The notes: generated from the letters alone by a model not told the origin. Positions 9,822 through 18,651 are shown, counted from the stretch's first letter. The stretch is 64,000 nucleotides of DNA from JADJLQ01 sp038251405 (GCA_038251405.1 JBBSBH010000011.1:62001-126000); one strand, 5' to 3'. Numbers and translations are program-made.

Positions 9822-11531
9822 ATGAATCTGAATATCGACTCTGTAAAGAAAAGAACCTATGATGCAATAGTAATAGGCTCAGGGATTAGTGGCGGCTGGT
9901 CAGCTAAAGAGCTTACTGACAGAGGATTGAAAACATTAATGCTGGAGCGAGGCCGCGATGTAAAGCATATAGTAGACTATCCTACCACTAATATGCAACC
10001 CTGGGAGTTTGAACATCGCAATCAATTACCTCTTGCCGTACGAGAGGCTAATCCGGTGATTTCAAAGTGTTACGCATTTTATGAGGGTACTACCCAGTTT
10101 TTTGTAAAGGATGATGAGCATCCCTATATTCAGGACAAACCCTTTGATTGGATAAGAGGCTACCAGGTTGGGGGTAAATCCCTGATGTGGGCTCGTATGA
10201 CACAGCGGTGGAGCAATTATGATTATGAAGGCCCGGCCCGTGACGGCTATGCGGTGGATTGGCCTATACGCTACGAAGATATAGCTCCATGGTACAGCCA
10301 TGTGGAAAAATTTGCAGGTATTACAGGAAATAAAGATGGACTGCCTACATTGCCTGATGGTGAATTTTTGCCAGCCTATGAATTGAATTGTGTTGAAAAG
10401 TATTTCAAGGAATCTATGTCTAAAACATGGAACGATAGATATTTGATCAGTGGCCGTACCGCGCATTTATCCCAGCCACAAGATATACATATCAAGCAAG
10501 GCAGAGGAAAGTGTGTTAACCGTACCATATGTGAAAGAGGTTGTCCCTATGGTGGATACTTTTCCAGTAATGCTACCACGATTCCCTGGGCTCTAAAATC
10601 TGGAAAATTGACATTGAGACCACATGCAGTAGTTCAAAGCATTATTTATGATGAAAAGAAGAATAAAGCGATAGGTGTACGGGTAATAGACGCTACTACG
10701 CAGGAGATAATGGAGTTTTATGCTAAAGTGATTTTCGTCAATGCTGCTGCATTAAATACAAATTCCATTTTACTTAATTCAATATCTAATCGTTTTCCAA
10801 ATGGGCTGGGGAATGATAGTGGGATACTAGGAAAGTATGTAGCATTCCATGTTTATAGAGCTCGTATTTCTGCTGATTATGATGGCCATTTGGATTCCAG
10901 GACAGAAGGTCGCAAACCAAGTTCCGGATATATACCGCGCTTCAGAAATGTATACAAGCAAGAAACAGATTTTTTAAGAGGATATGCTTCAGGTTTTAGT
11001 GCTAACAGAGGTGAAATCAGAAATTATAATGGCCTGGGTAGCGAATTGAAAGCCAATCTGAGTAAATCTGAACTAGGTCACTGGAAAGTAGGATCAGGTA
11101 TCATGGGTGAAACTATTCCGAAGGAGACCAATTATGTCGCTTTGGATAAGGATAAAAAGGATGCCTTTGGTATGCCGCTTATTCACATTAATGTCGATTA
11201 CGATGATAATGATGAAAAAATGATCAAAGACTTTATGGAGACATTTACAGAGATGTATGAAAAAGCGGGTTTTACAAATATTCGCACCAGTGATAGTAAC
11301 CAGGCTCCTGGTCTGGATATACATGAAATGGGCGGTGTGCGAATGGGTAGAGATCCTAAGACCTCTATGCTGAATGGCAACCATCAATTGCATCATTGTA
11401 AAAATGTATTTGTCACTGATGGTGCTTGTATGACTTCCACCTCTACTCAAAATCCATCATTGACCTACATGGCTTATTCTGCCCGGGCAGCAGATTTTGC
11501 GGTAAAAGAATTGAAAAAGCGAAATCTTTAA
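9822..11531 (+). CDS. GMC family oxidoreductase (FAD-dependent sugar/alcohol dehydrogenase)
   Basis: A 569-residue flavoprotein. The FAD dinucleotide fold is at residues 13-45 (IVIGSGISGGWSAKEL, then LMLERG). A second FAD contact is YQVGGKSLMWARMTQRW. The C-terminal GMC_oxred_C part holds HEMGGVRMG and TSTQNPSLTYMAYSARAAD, which carry the usual His/Asn catalytic pair region. Cysteines in CVNRTICERGCPYGG resemble those of bacterial gluconate/fructose dehydrogenase-like GMC enzymes, which need a subunit 3 partner. That partner lies immediately upstream. The protein has no signal peptide of its own, consistent with hitch-hiking export through the Tat-like partner. Confidence 0.9.
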   Translation: MNLNIDSVKKRTYDAIVIGSGISGGWSAKELTDRGLKTLMLERGRDVKHIVDYPTTNMQPWEFEHRNQLPLAVREANPVISKCYAFYEGTTQFFVKDDEHPYIQDKPFDWIRGYQVGGKSLMWARMTQRWSNYDYEGPARDGYAVDWPIRYEDIAPWYSHVEKFAGITGNKDGLPTLPDGEFLPAYELNCVEKYFKESMSKTWNDRYLISGRTAHLSQPQDIHIKQGRGKCVNRTICERGCPYGGYFSSNATTIPWALKSGKLTLRPHAVVQSIIYDEKKNKAIGVRVIDATTQEIMEFYAKVIFVNAAALNTNSILLNSISNRFPNGLGNDSGILGKYVAFHVYRARISADYDGHLDSRTEGRKPSSGYIPRFRNVYKQETDFLRGYASGFSANRGEIRNYNGLGSELKANLSKSELGHWKVGSGIMGETIPKETNYVALDKDKKDAFGMPLIHINVDYDDNDEKMIKDFMETFTEMYEKAGFTNIRTSDSNQAPGLDIHEMGGVRMGRDPKTSMLNGNHQLHHCKNVFVTDGACMTSTSTQNPSLTYMAYSARAADFAVKELKKRNL

Positions 11532-11564
11532 AGTAGTAAGTACCAATTTGGTGTCGTAAATTAG

Positions 11565-12035
11565 ATGAAAATTTTATGCACCATGGAAAATGAAATATAC
11601 GCAGATCTATTAAATACCGATGGGCAAAACCACCTCTCCAAGGCTGGTTTCTGGGCCAGAATAATTGGCATTTGTGGCATCATTTTATCTGCCATATTGG
11701 GATTGATGGCTCTATTTTTTATAATGGGCTTTTCCAGTATGACAAAATTGCTTTCCTGGCCCGAAGGAGGTGAAATGATGGGTGGGCCTATGATATTCAT
11801 CATGGGATTTATCTATTTAATAATGGCAGGGATTTATTTTTTTGTAAGCTATGCCGCTTTGCAATTTGGAAAGAAAGCCCGTGAAGCACTTGCAACTAAT
11901 TCTTCACAATCTATGACATCATCACTAAAAAATCTAAATTTATTCTTTACGATTTCGGGCATATTGGTCTTAATTTCATTAGGGATGGCCTTGATAGGAT
12001 TTTTAATGGTAGGAATAGTGAGTTTCTTCAATTGA
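11565..12035 (+). CDS. Small membrane protein, DUF5362-like
   Basis: A 156-residue protein with three or four hydrophobic helices (residues about 28-55, 75-105, 125-153) and a short hydrophilic N-terminus. The order, helix - charged loop - helix - KKAREAL loop - helix, resembles the DUF5362 family; the match is by pattern only. A second ATG at 11583 gives MENEIYADLL and is an equally possible start. It lies 33 bases after the GMC gene and 16 bases before the next methyltransferase-like gene. No function is known. Confidence 0.6.
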   Translation: MKILCTMENEIYADLLNTDGQNHLSKAGFWARIIGICGIILSAILGLMALFFIMGFSSMTKLLSWPEGGEMMGGPMIFIMGFIYLIMAGIYFFVSYAALQFGKKAREALATNSSQSMTSSLKNLNLFFTISGILVLISLGMALIGFLMVGIVSFFN

Positions 12036-12051
12036 TTCAATTTACTAAGGA

Positions 12052-12738
12052 GTGACGAAAAAGAATTGGGCAACTACTGGCAGATCTTATTTACAAGAAA
12101 TTCCGGTAGAGCAAGTTTCCAGCAAGTTTAGTAAAGGCCTGGCCGTTTCTTTAATTAAAGGCAGGTACCAATTATATACCGATAAAGTAATTTATAGTTA
12201 CGAGGATTTGTATAGGAATTTTAAAGTGACATCCTCTAAGTTGGATTGGAAAAATTTCAAACCCGAAAATATTTTGGTGCTGGGGCTTGGCCTGGGATCG
12301 GTGATCCAAATAATAGAGAAAAAAAATAAACAGCCTATTTATTTTACTGCCGTTGACATCGATGAATCCATGATGTATCTGACCCAAAAGTATACGGCTT
12401 CGAAATTTAAATCTCCCATCGAATATATTACAGCGGATGCACAATCATTTATTTTACAGGATATCCGACAATATGATTTGATTATCTTCGATATTTTCAT
12501 TGATGATGTGGTACCACCCGAATTGGAAACTTTGAGTTTCCTGAGAAAAATAAAGCAAAGGATGGCTGCTAACGGCTTACTGCTGATGAACAGAATATCT
12601 CTTGAACCTGATCAAATCATGGCCAATATTGATTATATAGAAAGAGTGTTTAAAAAGGTTTTTCCTCAAAGTACATTCATCGATGTAAAGCCTAATTGGG
12701 TACTGGTCAGCGATAAAGGAAGATTGAAAATCCAATGA
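12052..12738 (+). CDS. Spermidine-synthase-like class I methyltransferase
   Basis: A 228-residue protein with the aminopropyltransferase/methyltransferase Rossmann core: ILVLGLGLGSVIQII (motif I), TAVDIDESMM (motif II), EYITADAQSFI and YDLIIFDIFIDDVVP. True spermidine synthases carry GGGDG in motif I and a gate-keeping Asp/Asp pair; here motif I is GLGLGS and the N-terminal beta domain is reduced to about 70 residues. It is therefore more likely a methyltransferase relative than a spermidine synthase. The start is a GTG preceded by AAGGA that overlaps it, unusual for this phylum; no ATG is available near the N-terminus. Confidence 0.7.
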   Translation: MTKKNWATTGRSYLQEIPVEQVSSKFSKGLAVSLIKGRYQLYTDKVIYSYEDLYRNFKVTSSKLDWKNFKPENILVLGLGLGSVIQIIEKKNKQPIYFTAVDIDESMMYLTQKYTASKFKSPIEYITADAQSFILQDIRQYDLIIFDIFIDDVVPPELETLSFLRKIKQRMAANGLLLMNRISLEPDQIMANIDYIERVFKKVFPQSTFIDVKPNWVLVSDKGRLKIQ

Positions 12739-12745
12739 GGAGTTT

Positions 12746-13141
12746 CTATCGCACCAATCTATAGGTAGCTTTTATTAAAAATATATTTCTGCCACCACTT
12801 ATAAATGCATTATCAAATAAGCTTTGGCCTATTCCTGTACTTTGATAATTCTCCACATTTGGAGTATTGCCCTGTGACCAGACCAGGTAAACTTCTGAGC
12901 CTGGTTTATATTCCCAATGGGCAACAAGATTTGACCTAAATTGAACAAAATTAAAATTGGGATCACTGAAAGTATAGTCCACTATTCCATCCTTATTTTC
13001 ATCTACTGCATAGTTGTCTGCAAGACTCAGGTCTGATGACTCCAAAAGTCGTATCAGATCCGTACGATAAATGTAGGGATGTTGATATTCATCATCCGCA
13101 CTCATAGGAGATTTAATCTCGATAAATAATTGGTTTTCAAT
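12746..13141 (-). pseudogene. C-terminal remnant of a DUF5916 outer-membrane-type protein
   Basis: About 130 codons stay open from an in-frame TGA at 13142-13144 to a normal stop at 12746. The C-terminal part shows FNFVQFRSNLVAHWEYKPGS, YLVWSQG and NIFLIKATYRLVR, the typical end of DUF5916 proteins (a carbohydrate-binding-module-like domain followed by a beta-barrel), which are normally 700-900 residues long. No further family sequence is seen upstream; instead a transposable element begins about 100 bases away. I read this as a decayed 3' end. The ATG at 13105 is unlikely to make a functional 119-residue protein, as it lacks a signal peptide. Confidence 0.7.
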
Positions 13142-13423
13142 TCAACTATTTCATCGACCATTCGGCAATTTTTACTTCAACTGCAAAAATTGGGTTTAAT
13201 AAATTGATTAACTCCAAACTTATAATACCTGTTCTCAGACTTTTTATTGGCTAAGTCTCATTTTGATGGGCTTATTAGCTTTTCTCAAAAAACAGATGAA
13301 AAACTTCATAGAGGCATTGCCTCGTTTTATTTAATAGGAATGAGAGGAAAAGGTATTAAGGCATCCCCCAATATTATTAGAACATAATAGAATTGCAGGT
13401 TAGACCTATATTATATGTGCCGA

Positions 13424-13457
13424 GCCTGCCTACCGGACAGCTACCGGACAGGCAGGC
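13424..13457. repeat. Palindromic repeat with internal duplication, nested in the MITE
   Basis: The arms GCCTGCC (13424-13430) and GGCAGGC (13451-13457) enclose two tandem copies of TACCGGACA joined by GC. The same palindrome with a single TACCGGACA occurs inside the giant gene at 30636-30656. It appears to sit in the loop of an older hairpin (GAGC...GCTC on either side), so it may have inserted there. Confidence 0.75.
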
Positions 13458-13488
13458 CTACAGCTCTTCAATGTGCACTCAACATAAC

Positions 13489-13534
13489 ATGGATTAAAAT
13501 CCATTGTTAATAAATTTTTCGAGCCTAATGGCTC
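13489..13534. repeat. Pair of short hairpins (REP-like)
   Basis: Two consecutive inverted repeats: ATGGATT/AATCCAT with a 2-base loop at 13489-13504, and GAGCC/GGCTC with loop TAAT at 13521-13534. This two-hairpin format resembles the REP-type intergenic elements common in Bacteroidota; family membership is inference. Confidence 0.5.
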
Positions 13535-13810
13535 TGAGATTTTCACAATTAAAATTACTAGCCCATCAAAATGCGATTTAGCCTTTTTATTCAATGGATC
13601 TTTTACACAATCAAAATGAAATTCAGTTTACTTTGGTACTCATACCATTTTGATTATCAAATACCTGGAAATTGATAAATTCCTAAACAAATTTATTTAG
13701 ATCACTTCTAAATAGGATTTAAGGTCTATTGGGTTAAAATTTTTTTGACTGCTGTGTTATTTTTACCATGCGAAAAATTAATTCATTCTTTTCTTTCGAA
13801 ATTTCAACAT

Positions 13811-14494
13811 ATGAATTGGATAGTAGGTTTTCTTAAATCCTCACTTGGTAAAAAAGTGATTATGAGTCTAACGGGCTTATTTTTATGTCTTTTTTTAGTG
13901 ATTCATCTGGCTGGTAATTTACAATTACTTAAAAACGATAGTGGTGTGGCTTTTAACACCTATACCTTTTTTATGACACACAATCCATTGATTAAAGTGG
14001 TGAGTTATGTTACCTATGCATTCATTCTTATACATAGTATTCAAGGTATACTATTATATTTTGAAAATAAAAAGTCCAGGCCAACTGGTTATGTTAAAAA
14101 GAATAGTCCTGGAAATACATTCGCCTCCCGAAATATGGCATTATTGGGATCATTTATTTTTATTTTTTTGGGGGTGCATATGGGTGACTTCTGGTTGAAA
14201 ATGAAAAGAGGAGTTTTAGATACGGTGAGTTATGAGGGTTATGATCATATTTGGAATCTTTATTCCAGGGTAGATTTAGCTTATAAAGAATGGTGGATCG
14301 TATTGTTTTATGTACTTTCTATGATTTTATTGGCCTATCACCTTAGACATGGGTTTCAAAGTGCATTTCAGAGCCTGGGTTTTAGCCATCCAAAATATAC
14401 TCCGATCATCCAAGGAATTGGAACCCTTTTTTCCATACTCATTCCGATTGGGTTCGCTATTATTCCCATCATCAGATATTTTTTCTTTAATTAA
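13811..14494 (+). CDS. sdhC: Succinate dehydrogenase/fumarate reductase cytochrome b subunit
   Basis: The membrane anchor of complex II, 227 residues, with five transmembrane helices and histidines (VIHLAGNLQL, ILIHSIQG, GVHMGDFW, AYHLRHGFQSAF) suited to bind two hemes b as in the type B enzymes of Bacteroidota and Wolinella. It transfers electrons from the iron-sulfur subunit to menaquinone. The frame is open from a TTG/ACT region 22 codons upstream, but MNWIVGFLKSSLGKK at 13811 is the usual family start. It is first in sdhCAB, 15 bases before sdhA. Confidence 0.93.
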   Translation: MNWIVGFLKSSLGKKVIMSLTGLFLCLFLVIHLAGNLQLLKNDSGVAFNTYTFFMTHNPLIKVVSYVTYAFILIHSIQGILLYFENKKSRPTGYVKKNSPGNTFASRNMALLGSFIFIFLGVHMGDFWLKMKRGVLDTVSYEGYDHIWNLYSRVDLAYKEWWIVLFYVLSMILLAYHLRHGFQSAFQSLGFSHPKYTPIIQGIGTLFSILIPIGFAIIPIIRYFFFN

Positions 14495-14509
14495 AATAAA
14501 TAAGAAACA

Positions 14510-16504
14510 ATGGAATTGAATTCCAAAATACCTACAGGTAAACTAGACGAAAAATGGACCAAATTTCGATCTACCGTACCATTGGTAGCACCTCAAAATA
14601 AAAGAAGACTTGAAATCATAGTCGTGGGTACCGGATTGGCAGGTGCTTCAGCTGCAGCGAGTCTTGGAGAATTGGGTTACCATGTAAAATGTTTTACTTT
14701 TCATGACAGTCCCCGGCGGGCGCATAGCATATCTGCCCAGGGTGGCATTAATGCTGCAAAGAACTATGCCAATGATGGGGACAGTGTGTTTCGGTTATTT
14801 TATGATACCATTAAAGGTGGTGACTATCGTTCACGCGAAGCAAATGTGTATCGCATGGCGGAAGTAAGTGTAAATATTATAGATCAGTGTGTGGCTCAGT
14901 GTGTGCCGTTTGCCCGAGATTACGGCGGACTTTTAGAGAATAGATCTTTCGGCGGTGTACAAGTATCCCGTACGTTCTATGCACGAGGGCAGACCGGACA
15001 ACAATTATTGATCGGAGCTTATAGTGCTTTATCGAGACAGATTTCATTGGGAACGGTAGAGATGTACAATAGGCATGAAATGATGGATCTTGTGATGATC
15101 GATGGCAAAGCAAAAGGTATCATCGCTCGCAATTTAATTACTGGAAAGCTGGAGCGATTCGGGGGCCATTGTGTAGTATTAGCCACCGGTGGGTATGGAA
15201 ATGTATTTTACCTTTCTACTAATGGTATGGGTTCCAATGTGAGTGCCTCCTGGAAAGCCGTAAAAAGAGGAGCCTTAATGGCAAATCCATGTTTTACTCA
15301 AATACATCCCACCTGTATTCCTGTAAGCGGAGACTATCAGTCAAAGCTTACTTTGATGTCTGAGTCATTGCGAAATGATGGTCGGGTATGGGTGCCTAAG
15401 AAAATGGAAGATGTGCATGCCATCCGCACCAGGGCAAAAAAGCCATCTGAAATTGCAGCAGCAGACAGAGATTATTACCTGGAAAGAATGTATCCGTCAT
15501 TTGGAAATTTGGTTCCCAGGGATGTGGCTTCCAGAGCTGCAAAAAAAGTATGTGATGAAGGCCGGGGAGTAAATGCAACTGGCCTGGCAGTTTTTTTAGA
15601 TTTTTCTTCGGCTATAGAACGTTTTGGCAAATCTAAGGCTAATGTAAAAGGGATTCACGATGCAGATTCAGATACTGTAAAAAAATTAGGGGAAGAAGAA
15701 ATCAGTGAAAAGTACGGCAACCTCTTTGAGATGTATGAAAAAATAGTAGGAGAGGATCCTTACAAAACTCCGATGATGATTTATCCGGCGATTCATTATA
15801 CTATGGGAGGCTTATGGGTGGATTATAACCTGGAGACAAATCTACCCGGGTTATTTGCATTAGGTGAATGTAATTTCTCTGATCATGGTGCAAATCGATT
15901 GGGCGCGTCTGCCTTGATGCAAGGCTTGGCTGATGGTTATTTTATCATTCCTTACACCGTTGGTACCTATCTTTCAAAAGAAATTCGTACGCCCAATACC
16001 AATACCGGTGATGTGGCATTTGAAGAAGCAGAAAAAGGAGTTCGAGATAGGATCAGTCATTTGTTGAATATCAAAGGAAATCATTCTGTAGAGAGTTTTC
16101 ACAGGCAGTTAGGTAAAATCATGTGGGATTATTGTGGTATGTCACGTACCGCAGAAGGACTAAAACATGCCAGACAGGAAATCAGAAAATTGCGGGATGC
16201 TTTTTGGAAAGATGTATATGTGCCCGGTACAGCTAATGAATTTAATCCTGAATTAGATAAGGCCAATAGAGTAGCCGATTTCCTCGAACTTGGGGAGATG
16301 ATGGTTGTAGATGCCCTTACCCGTAATGAAAGTTGTGGTGGCCACTTCCGGGAGGAATATCAGGATGCTGAAGGGGAAGCATTGAGGCAAGACGAATTAT
16401 TCGCATTCGTATCTGCCTGGTCTTGGAATGATAGTGATGTGCAATTGACGAAAGAACCATTAGTATTTGAAAACGTAGAGCTTAAATCTAGAAGTTATAA
16501 ATAG
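14510..16504 (+). CDS. sdhA: Succinate dehydrogenase flavoprotein subunit
   Basis: The catalytic subunit of complex II, 664 residues, oxidising succinate to fumarate with covalent FAD. Visible marks are the FAD fold IIVVGTGLAGASAAASLG (about 36-55), the FAD-attachment segment RAHSISAQGGINAA with its histidine, the active-site region HYTMGGLWVDYN, and the conserved DHGANRLGASALMQGLADG. The C-terminus carries NESCGGHFREEYQ. The length and the partner genes match the type B (SdhCAB) enzymes of Bacteroidota. It is the middle gene of the operon; the spacer to sdhB is 92 bases of AT-rich repeat. Confidence 0.97.
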   Translation: MELNSKIPTGKLDEKWTKFRSTVPLVAPQNKRRLEIIVVGTGLAGASAAASLGELGYHVKCFTFHDSPRRAHSISAQGGINAAKNYANDGDSVFRLFYDTIKGGDYRSREANVYRMAEVSVNIIDQCVAQCVPFARDYGGLLENRSFGGVQVSRTFYARGQTGQQLLIGAYSALSRQISLGTVEMYNRHEMMDLVMIDGKAKGIIARNLITGKLERFGGHCVVLATGGYGNVFYLSTNGMGSNVSASWKAVKRGALMANPCFTQIHPTCIPVSGDYQSKLTLMSESLRNDGRVWVPKKMEDVHAIRTRAKKPSEIAAADRDYYLERMYPSFGNLVPRDVASRAAKKVCDEGRGVNATGLAVFLDFSSAIERFGKSKANVKGIHDADSDTVKKLGEEEISEKYGNLFEMYEKIVGEDPYKTPMMIYPAIHYTMGGLWVDYNLETNLPGLFALGECNFSDHGANRLGASALMQGLADGYFIIPYTVGTYLSKEIRTPNTNTGDVAFEEAEKGVRDRISHLLNIKGNHSVESFHRQLGKIMWDYCGMSRTAEGLKHARQEIRKLRDAFWKDVYVPGTANEFNPELDKANRVADFLELGEMMVVDALTRNESCGGHFREEYQDAEGEALRQDELFAFVSAWSWNDSDVQLTKEPLVFENVELKSRSYK

Positions 16505-16513
16505 ACAATTGGG

Positions 16514-16565
16514 AAATACAAATTACAAATTACGATTTACGATTTACGAATTACAATTTAGGAAT
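16514..16565. repeat. AT-rich short degenerate tandem repeat between sdhA and sdhB
   Basis: The spacer is built from variants of an 8-9-base word such as TTACGATT, TTACAAAT and TTACGAAT repeated about five times. A related word (AAATTGTAA) makes the triplicate at 51588-51632. It carries no start or promoter signal that I recognise. Confidence 0.5.
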
Positions 16566-16596
16566 TAGGGAATAATAAATAAAACTTTTAATCAGG

Positions 16597-17340
16597 ATGA
16601 AGCTAAATCTGAAAATCTGGAGACAATCTAATCAGCAGACTAAAGGCAAGTTTGAAAATTATAAAGTAGATGCTAATGAGCATATGTCTTTCCTCGAAAT
16701 GATGGATGTATTAAATGAAGAACTGGTATCTAAAAAATCAGAGCCTGTAGCATTTGATCATGATTGTCGGGAAGGTATTTGCGGTGCTTGCAGTATGGTG
16801 ATCAATGGCCAGCCTCACGGTCCTTTAAAAGGAACTACTACCTGTCAGCTGCATATGCGACATTTCAAAGATGGTGATACCATCACCGTAGAGCCATTCA
16901 GAGCTAACTCATTTCCAGTGGTAAAAGATTTAGTGGTAGACCGCTCTGCTTTTGACAGAATTATACAAGCAGGTGGTTATGTCTCGGTAAACACTGGCCA
17001 GGCGCCTGATGGAAATGCAATACCGATAAATCGGGATCATGCCAGCGAAGCATTCGATGCGGCTGCCTGTATAGGTTGTGGAGCCTGCGTGGCTGCTTGC
17101 CCCAATGCTTCTGCAATGTTATTTACATCGGCCAAAGTATCTCACCTGGCATTATTGCCCCAAGGGAAAATAGAAGCCAATACCCGTGCTAAAAATATGG
17201 TCCATCAGATGGATCTGGAAGGCTTTGGCAAATGCTCCAACACATATGCCTGTGAAGCAGAATGTCCAAAGGAAATTTCAGTGTCTAATATCGCCCGAAT
17301 GAATCGGGAATATATGGGTGCCGTGTTTGCCGGGGAGTAA
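16597..17340 (+). CDS. sdhB: Succinate dehydrogenase iron-sulfur subunit
   Basis: Passes electrons from FAD to the membrane subunit. The 247 residues hold the [2Fe-2S] cysteines in CREGICGACSM plus the later CQLHMR, and the two ferredoxin-type cluster motifs CIGCGACVAACPN and CEAECPKEI in the C-terminal half. The distal motif reads CSNTYACEAECPKEI, the order found in type B enzymes with [4Fe-4S] and [3Fe-4S] centres. The last gene of sdhCAB; no clear terminator follows. Confidence 0.96.
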   Translation: MKLNLKIWRQSNQQTKGKFENYKVDANEHMSFLEMMDVLNEELVSKKSEPVAFDHDCREGICGACSMVINGQPHGPLKGTTTCQLHMRHFKDGDTITVEPFRANSFPVVKDLVVDRSAFDRIIQAGGYVSVNTGQAPDGNAIPINRDHASEAFDAAACIGCGACVAACPNASAMLFTSAKVSHLALLPQGKIEANTRAKNMVHQMDLEGFGKCSNTYACEAECPKEISVSNIARMNREYMGAVFAGE

Positions 17341-17414
17341 GTGAAGAGAATTAATCAATTACTAATTACGAATTTGTTCCCAAATACGAAATATTATTTA
17401 GCTTGAAAAACTAG

Positions 17415-17651
17415 CCAAACCCATTCGATCAAAGAACAGTGATAGGCATCAACCTTACCCAAACAACTATCGGTTAACTGAAGATCACCGATGTAACTGG
17501 CCGCGTAATCAAAGCGATAAATCTAGAATGGAACAAAGGCTACAACGAAGTATCGCTGGGAAGAAATGAGATCGGAGCTAAAAGGGTGTTATATTATAGC
17601 TTTGAGAGTAAAGGCTTTACTGCGGTGAGGAAGATGATTGTATTGGAATAA
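17415..17651 (+). pseudogene. Remnant of a T9SS C-terminal sorting domain
   Basis: In one frame this reads PNPFDQRTVIGIN at the start, then ITDVTGR and finally YYSFESKGFTAVRKMIVLE and a stop. It is the same domain as the end of the giant protein (32459-32697), and the DNA is closely similar over the whole length. An in-frame TAA about 20 codons in replaces the CAA glutamine codon of the intact copy, and there is no start codon or upstream gene body. It is the tail of a lost paralogue. The rest of the 17341-17727 gap shows only AT-rich spacer. Confidence 0.85.
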
Positions 17652-17727
17652 ATGAGAAATGAAGGAATGAAGAAATGAATGAAGATTGAAAATGATATAA
17701 TAGAAAAAAGGTAAGCGAAGAATAAAC

Positions 17728-18651
17728 TTAGTTCATCAATTTTTTCCATCGATTAAAACGATGCTGTATCCTGCTCCAAAGCGATCCTTTGTAATAAAAT
17801 ATAGTTTTGAAAGTATAATAATCGGCTGCCCTATCTATCCGATCATTTGTAGGATTTAAGTACGGGGCTGGAAACATCTTACGATCAATTTCAAGATGCT
17901 TTAATTTAATGGTCATATTAGTTCCTGACCCAATACCGATATTGGTCACCAGATTTTGCTGAGGTATAATAGCCTTTCCACCACTGTACCAGCAAGCATA
18001 TTGCCATTGCAAAGACCAATAGTTTTGTACATTCCTTGAAAGTCGATATCGGTTGAATTTGCGCATCCAATATCTCAATTCACGCTTTGAATTAAACAAG
18101 TTTGTAAAATCATTCGTTTGACTAAAATGATCCCATTCACATAAATCCAGGCTATAGGTTGACCATGCTCTTTTCCAGGTAGCCCATCCCCAGATATGAC
18201 TGTATTTTGAAAAATAATAAGAACCGTCACCCCGAGTATGGTGATGTTGAAAGTTATTACCTGTAATGTGCATGATATCGGGGTGATTTTTGAATTGTAT
18301 CAACATGGCCTCACAAAAAGTAAAAAACGAAATACTCGGTAGGCAATCATCTTCCAATATGATGCCGTACTCTACTTTACTAAAGAACCAATCAATAGCA
18401 CTGGAAACGGCCATTTTACAACCAAGATGTTCTTCTCTGTATAAAGTCCTCACGTTACAAGGCCAGTGTATATTACTTACTATATCCTTTACCTCTAAGC
18501 AGGCAGCCTTTTCGTTTTCTTTATTCGGCGTAGGGCCATCAGCGGCAATGAATAACCTGGCTGGTTTTAGGATTTGAATTTCTTGCCAAACCAGACGAGT
18601 TGCATCGGGTCTGTTAAAAATCAAAAAAAGAACCGGAGTTTCAAAAACCAT
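17728..18651 (-). CDS. GT2-like glycosyltransferase (nucleotide-diphospho-sugar transferase)
   Basis: A 307-residue GT-A fold enzyme. The N-terminus TPVLFLIFNRPDATRLVW begins the nucleotide-sugar domain, and GIILEDDCLPS (about residues 105-115) is the DXD-like metal/nucleotide site typical of this family. Later SHIWGWATWKRAW is a conserved signature of the HlpA-like 'nucleotide-diphospho-sugar transferase' group found in O-antigen and surface-glycan loci. Donor and acceptor are unknown. TATATTTA (18657-18664, minus strand) lies 5 bases before the ATG and may be a -7 element. It is divergent from the next glycosyltransferase. Confidence 0.8.
   Translation of the reverse strand: MVFETPVLFLIFNRPDATRLVWQEIQILKPARLFIAADGPTPNKENEKAACLEVKDIVSNIHWPCNVRTLYREEHLGCKMAVSSAIDWFFSKVEYGIILEDDCLPSISFFTFCEAMLIQFKNHPDIMHITGNNFQHHHTRGDGSYYFSKYSHIWGWATWKRAWSTYSLDLCEWDHFSQTNDFTNLFNSKRELRYWMRKFNRYRLSRNVQNYWSLQWQYACWYSGGKAIIPQQNLVTNIGIGSGTNMTIKLKHLEIDRKMFPAPYLNPTNDRIDRAADYYTFKTIFYYKGSLWSRIQHRFNRWKKLMN

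Larger units (their letters stand above)
13249..13583. mobile_element. MITE-like element with 24-bp inverted repeats and 8-bp target duplication
   Basis: The 335-bp stretch is bounded by inverted repeats at 13249-13272 and 13560-13583 that match at 22 of 24 positions (shared core CATTTTGATGGGCT and its complement). Immediately outside both ends is the same octamer TTTTTATT (13241-13248 and 13584-13591), a direct repeat as left by transposition. There is no transposase gene inside. An 8-bp duplication and GG-initial termini suit the IS1595 or IS256 groups; which one is inference. The interior holds several short hairpins and a nested palindromic repeat. The stretch 13142-13810 contains no other convincing gene. 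Confidence 0.75.

Noticed and set aside
12052..12738. Spermidine synthase (speE) call
   Set aside because: Motif I is GLGLGS rather than GGGDG and the N-terminal domain is short, so only a relative is claimed.
13253..13400. A frame of about 45 codons inside the MITE
   Set aside because: It has no recognisable family or start, and crosses the inverted repeat; treated as chance.
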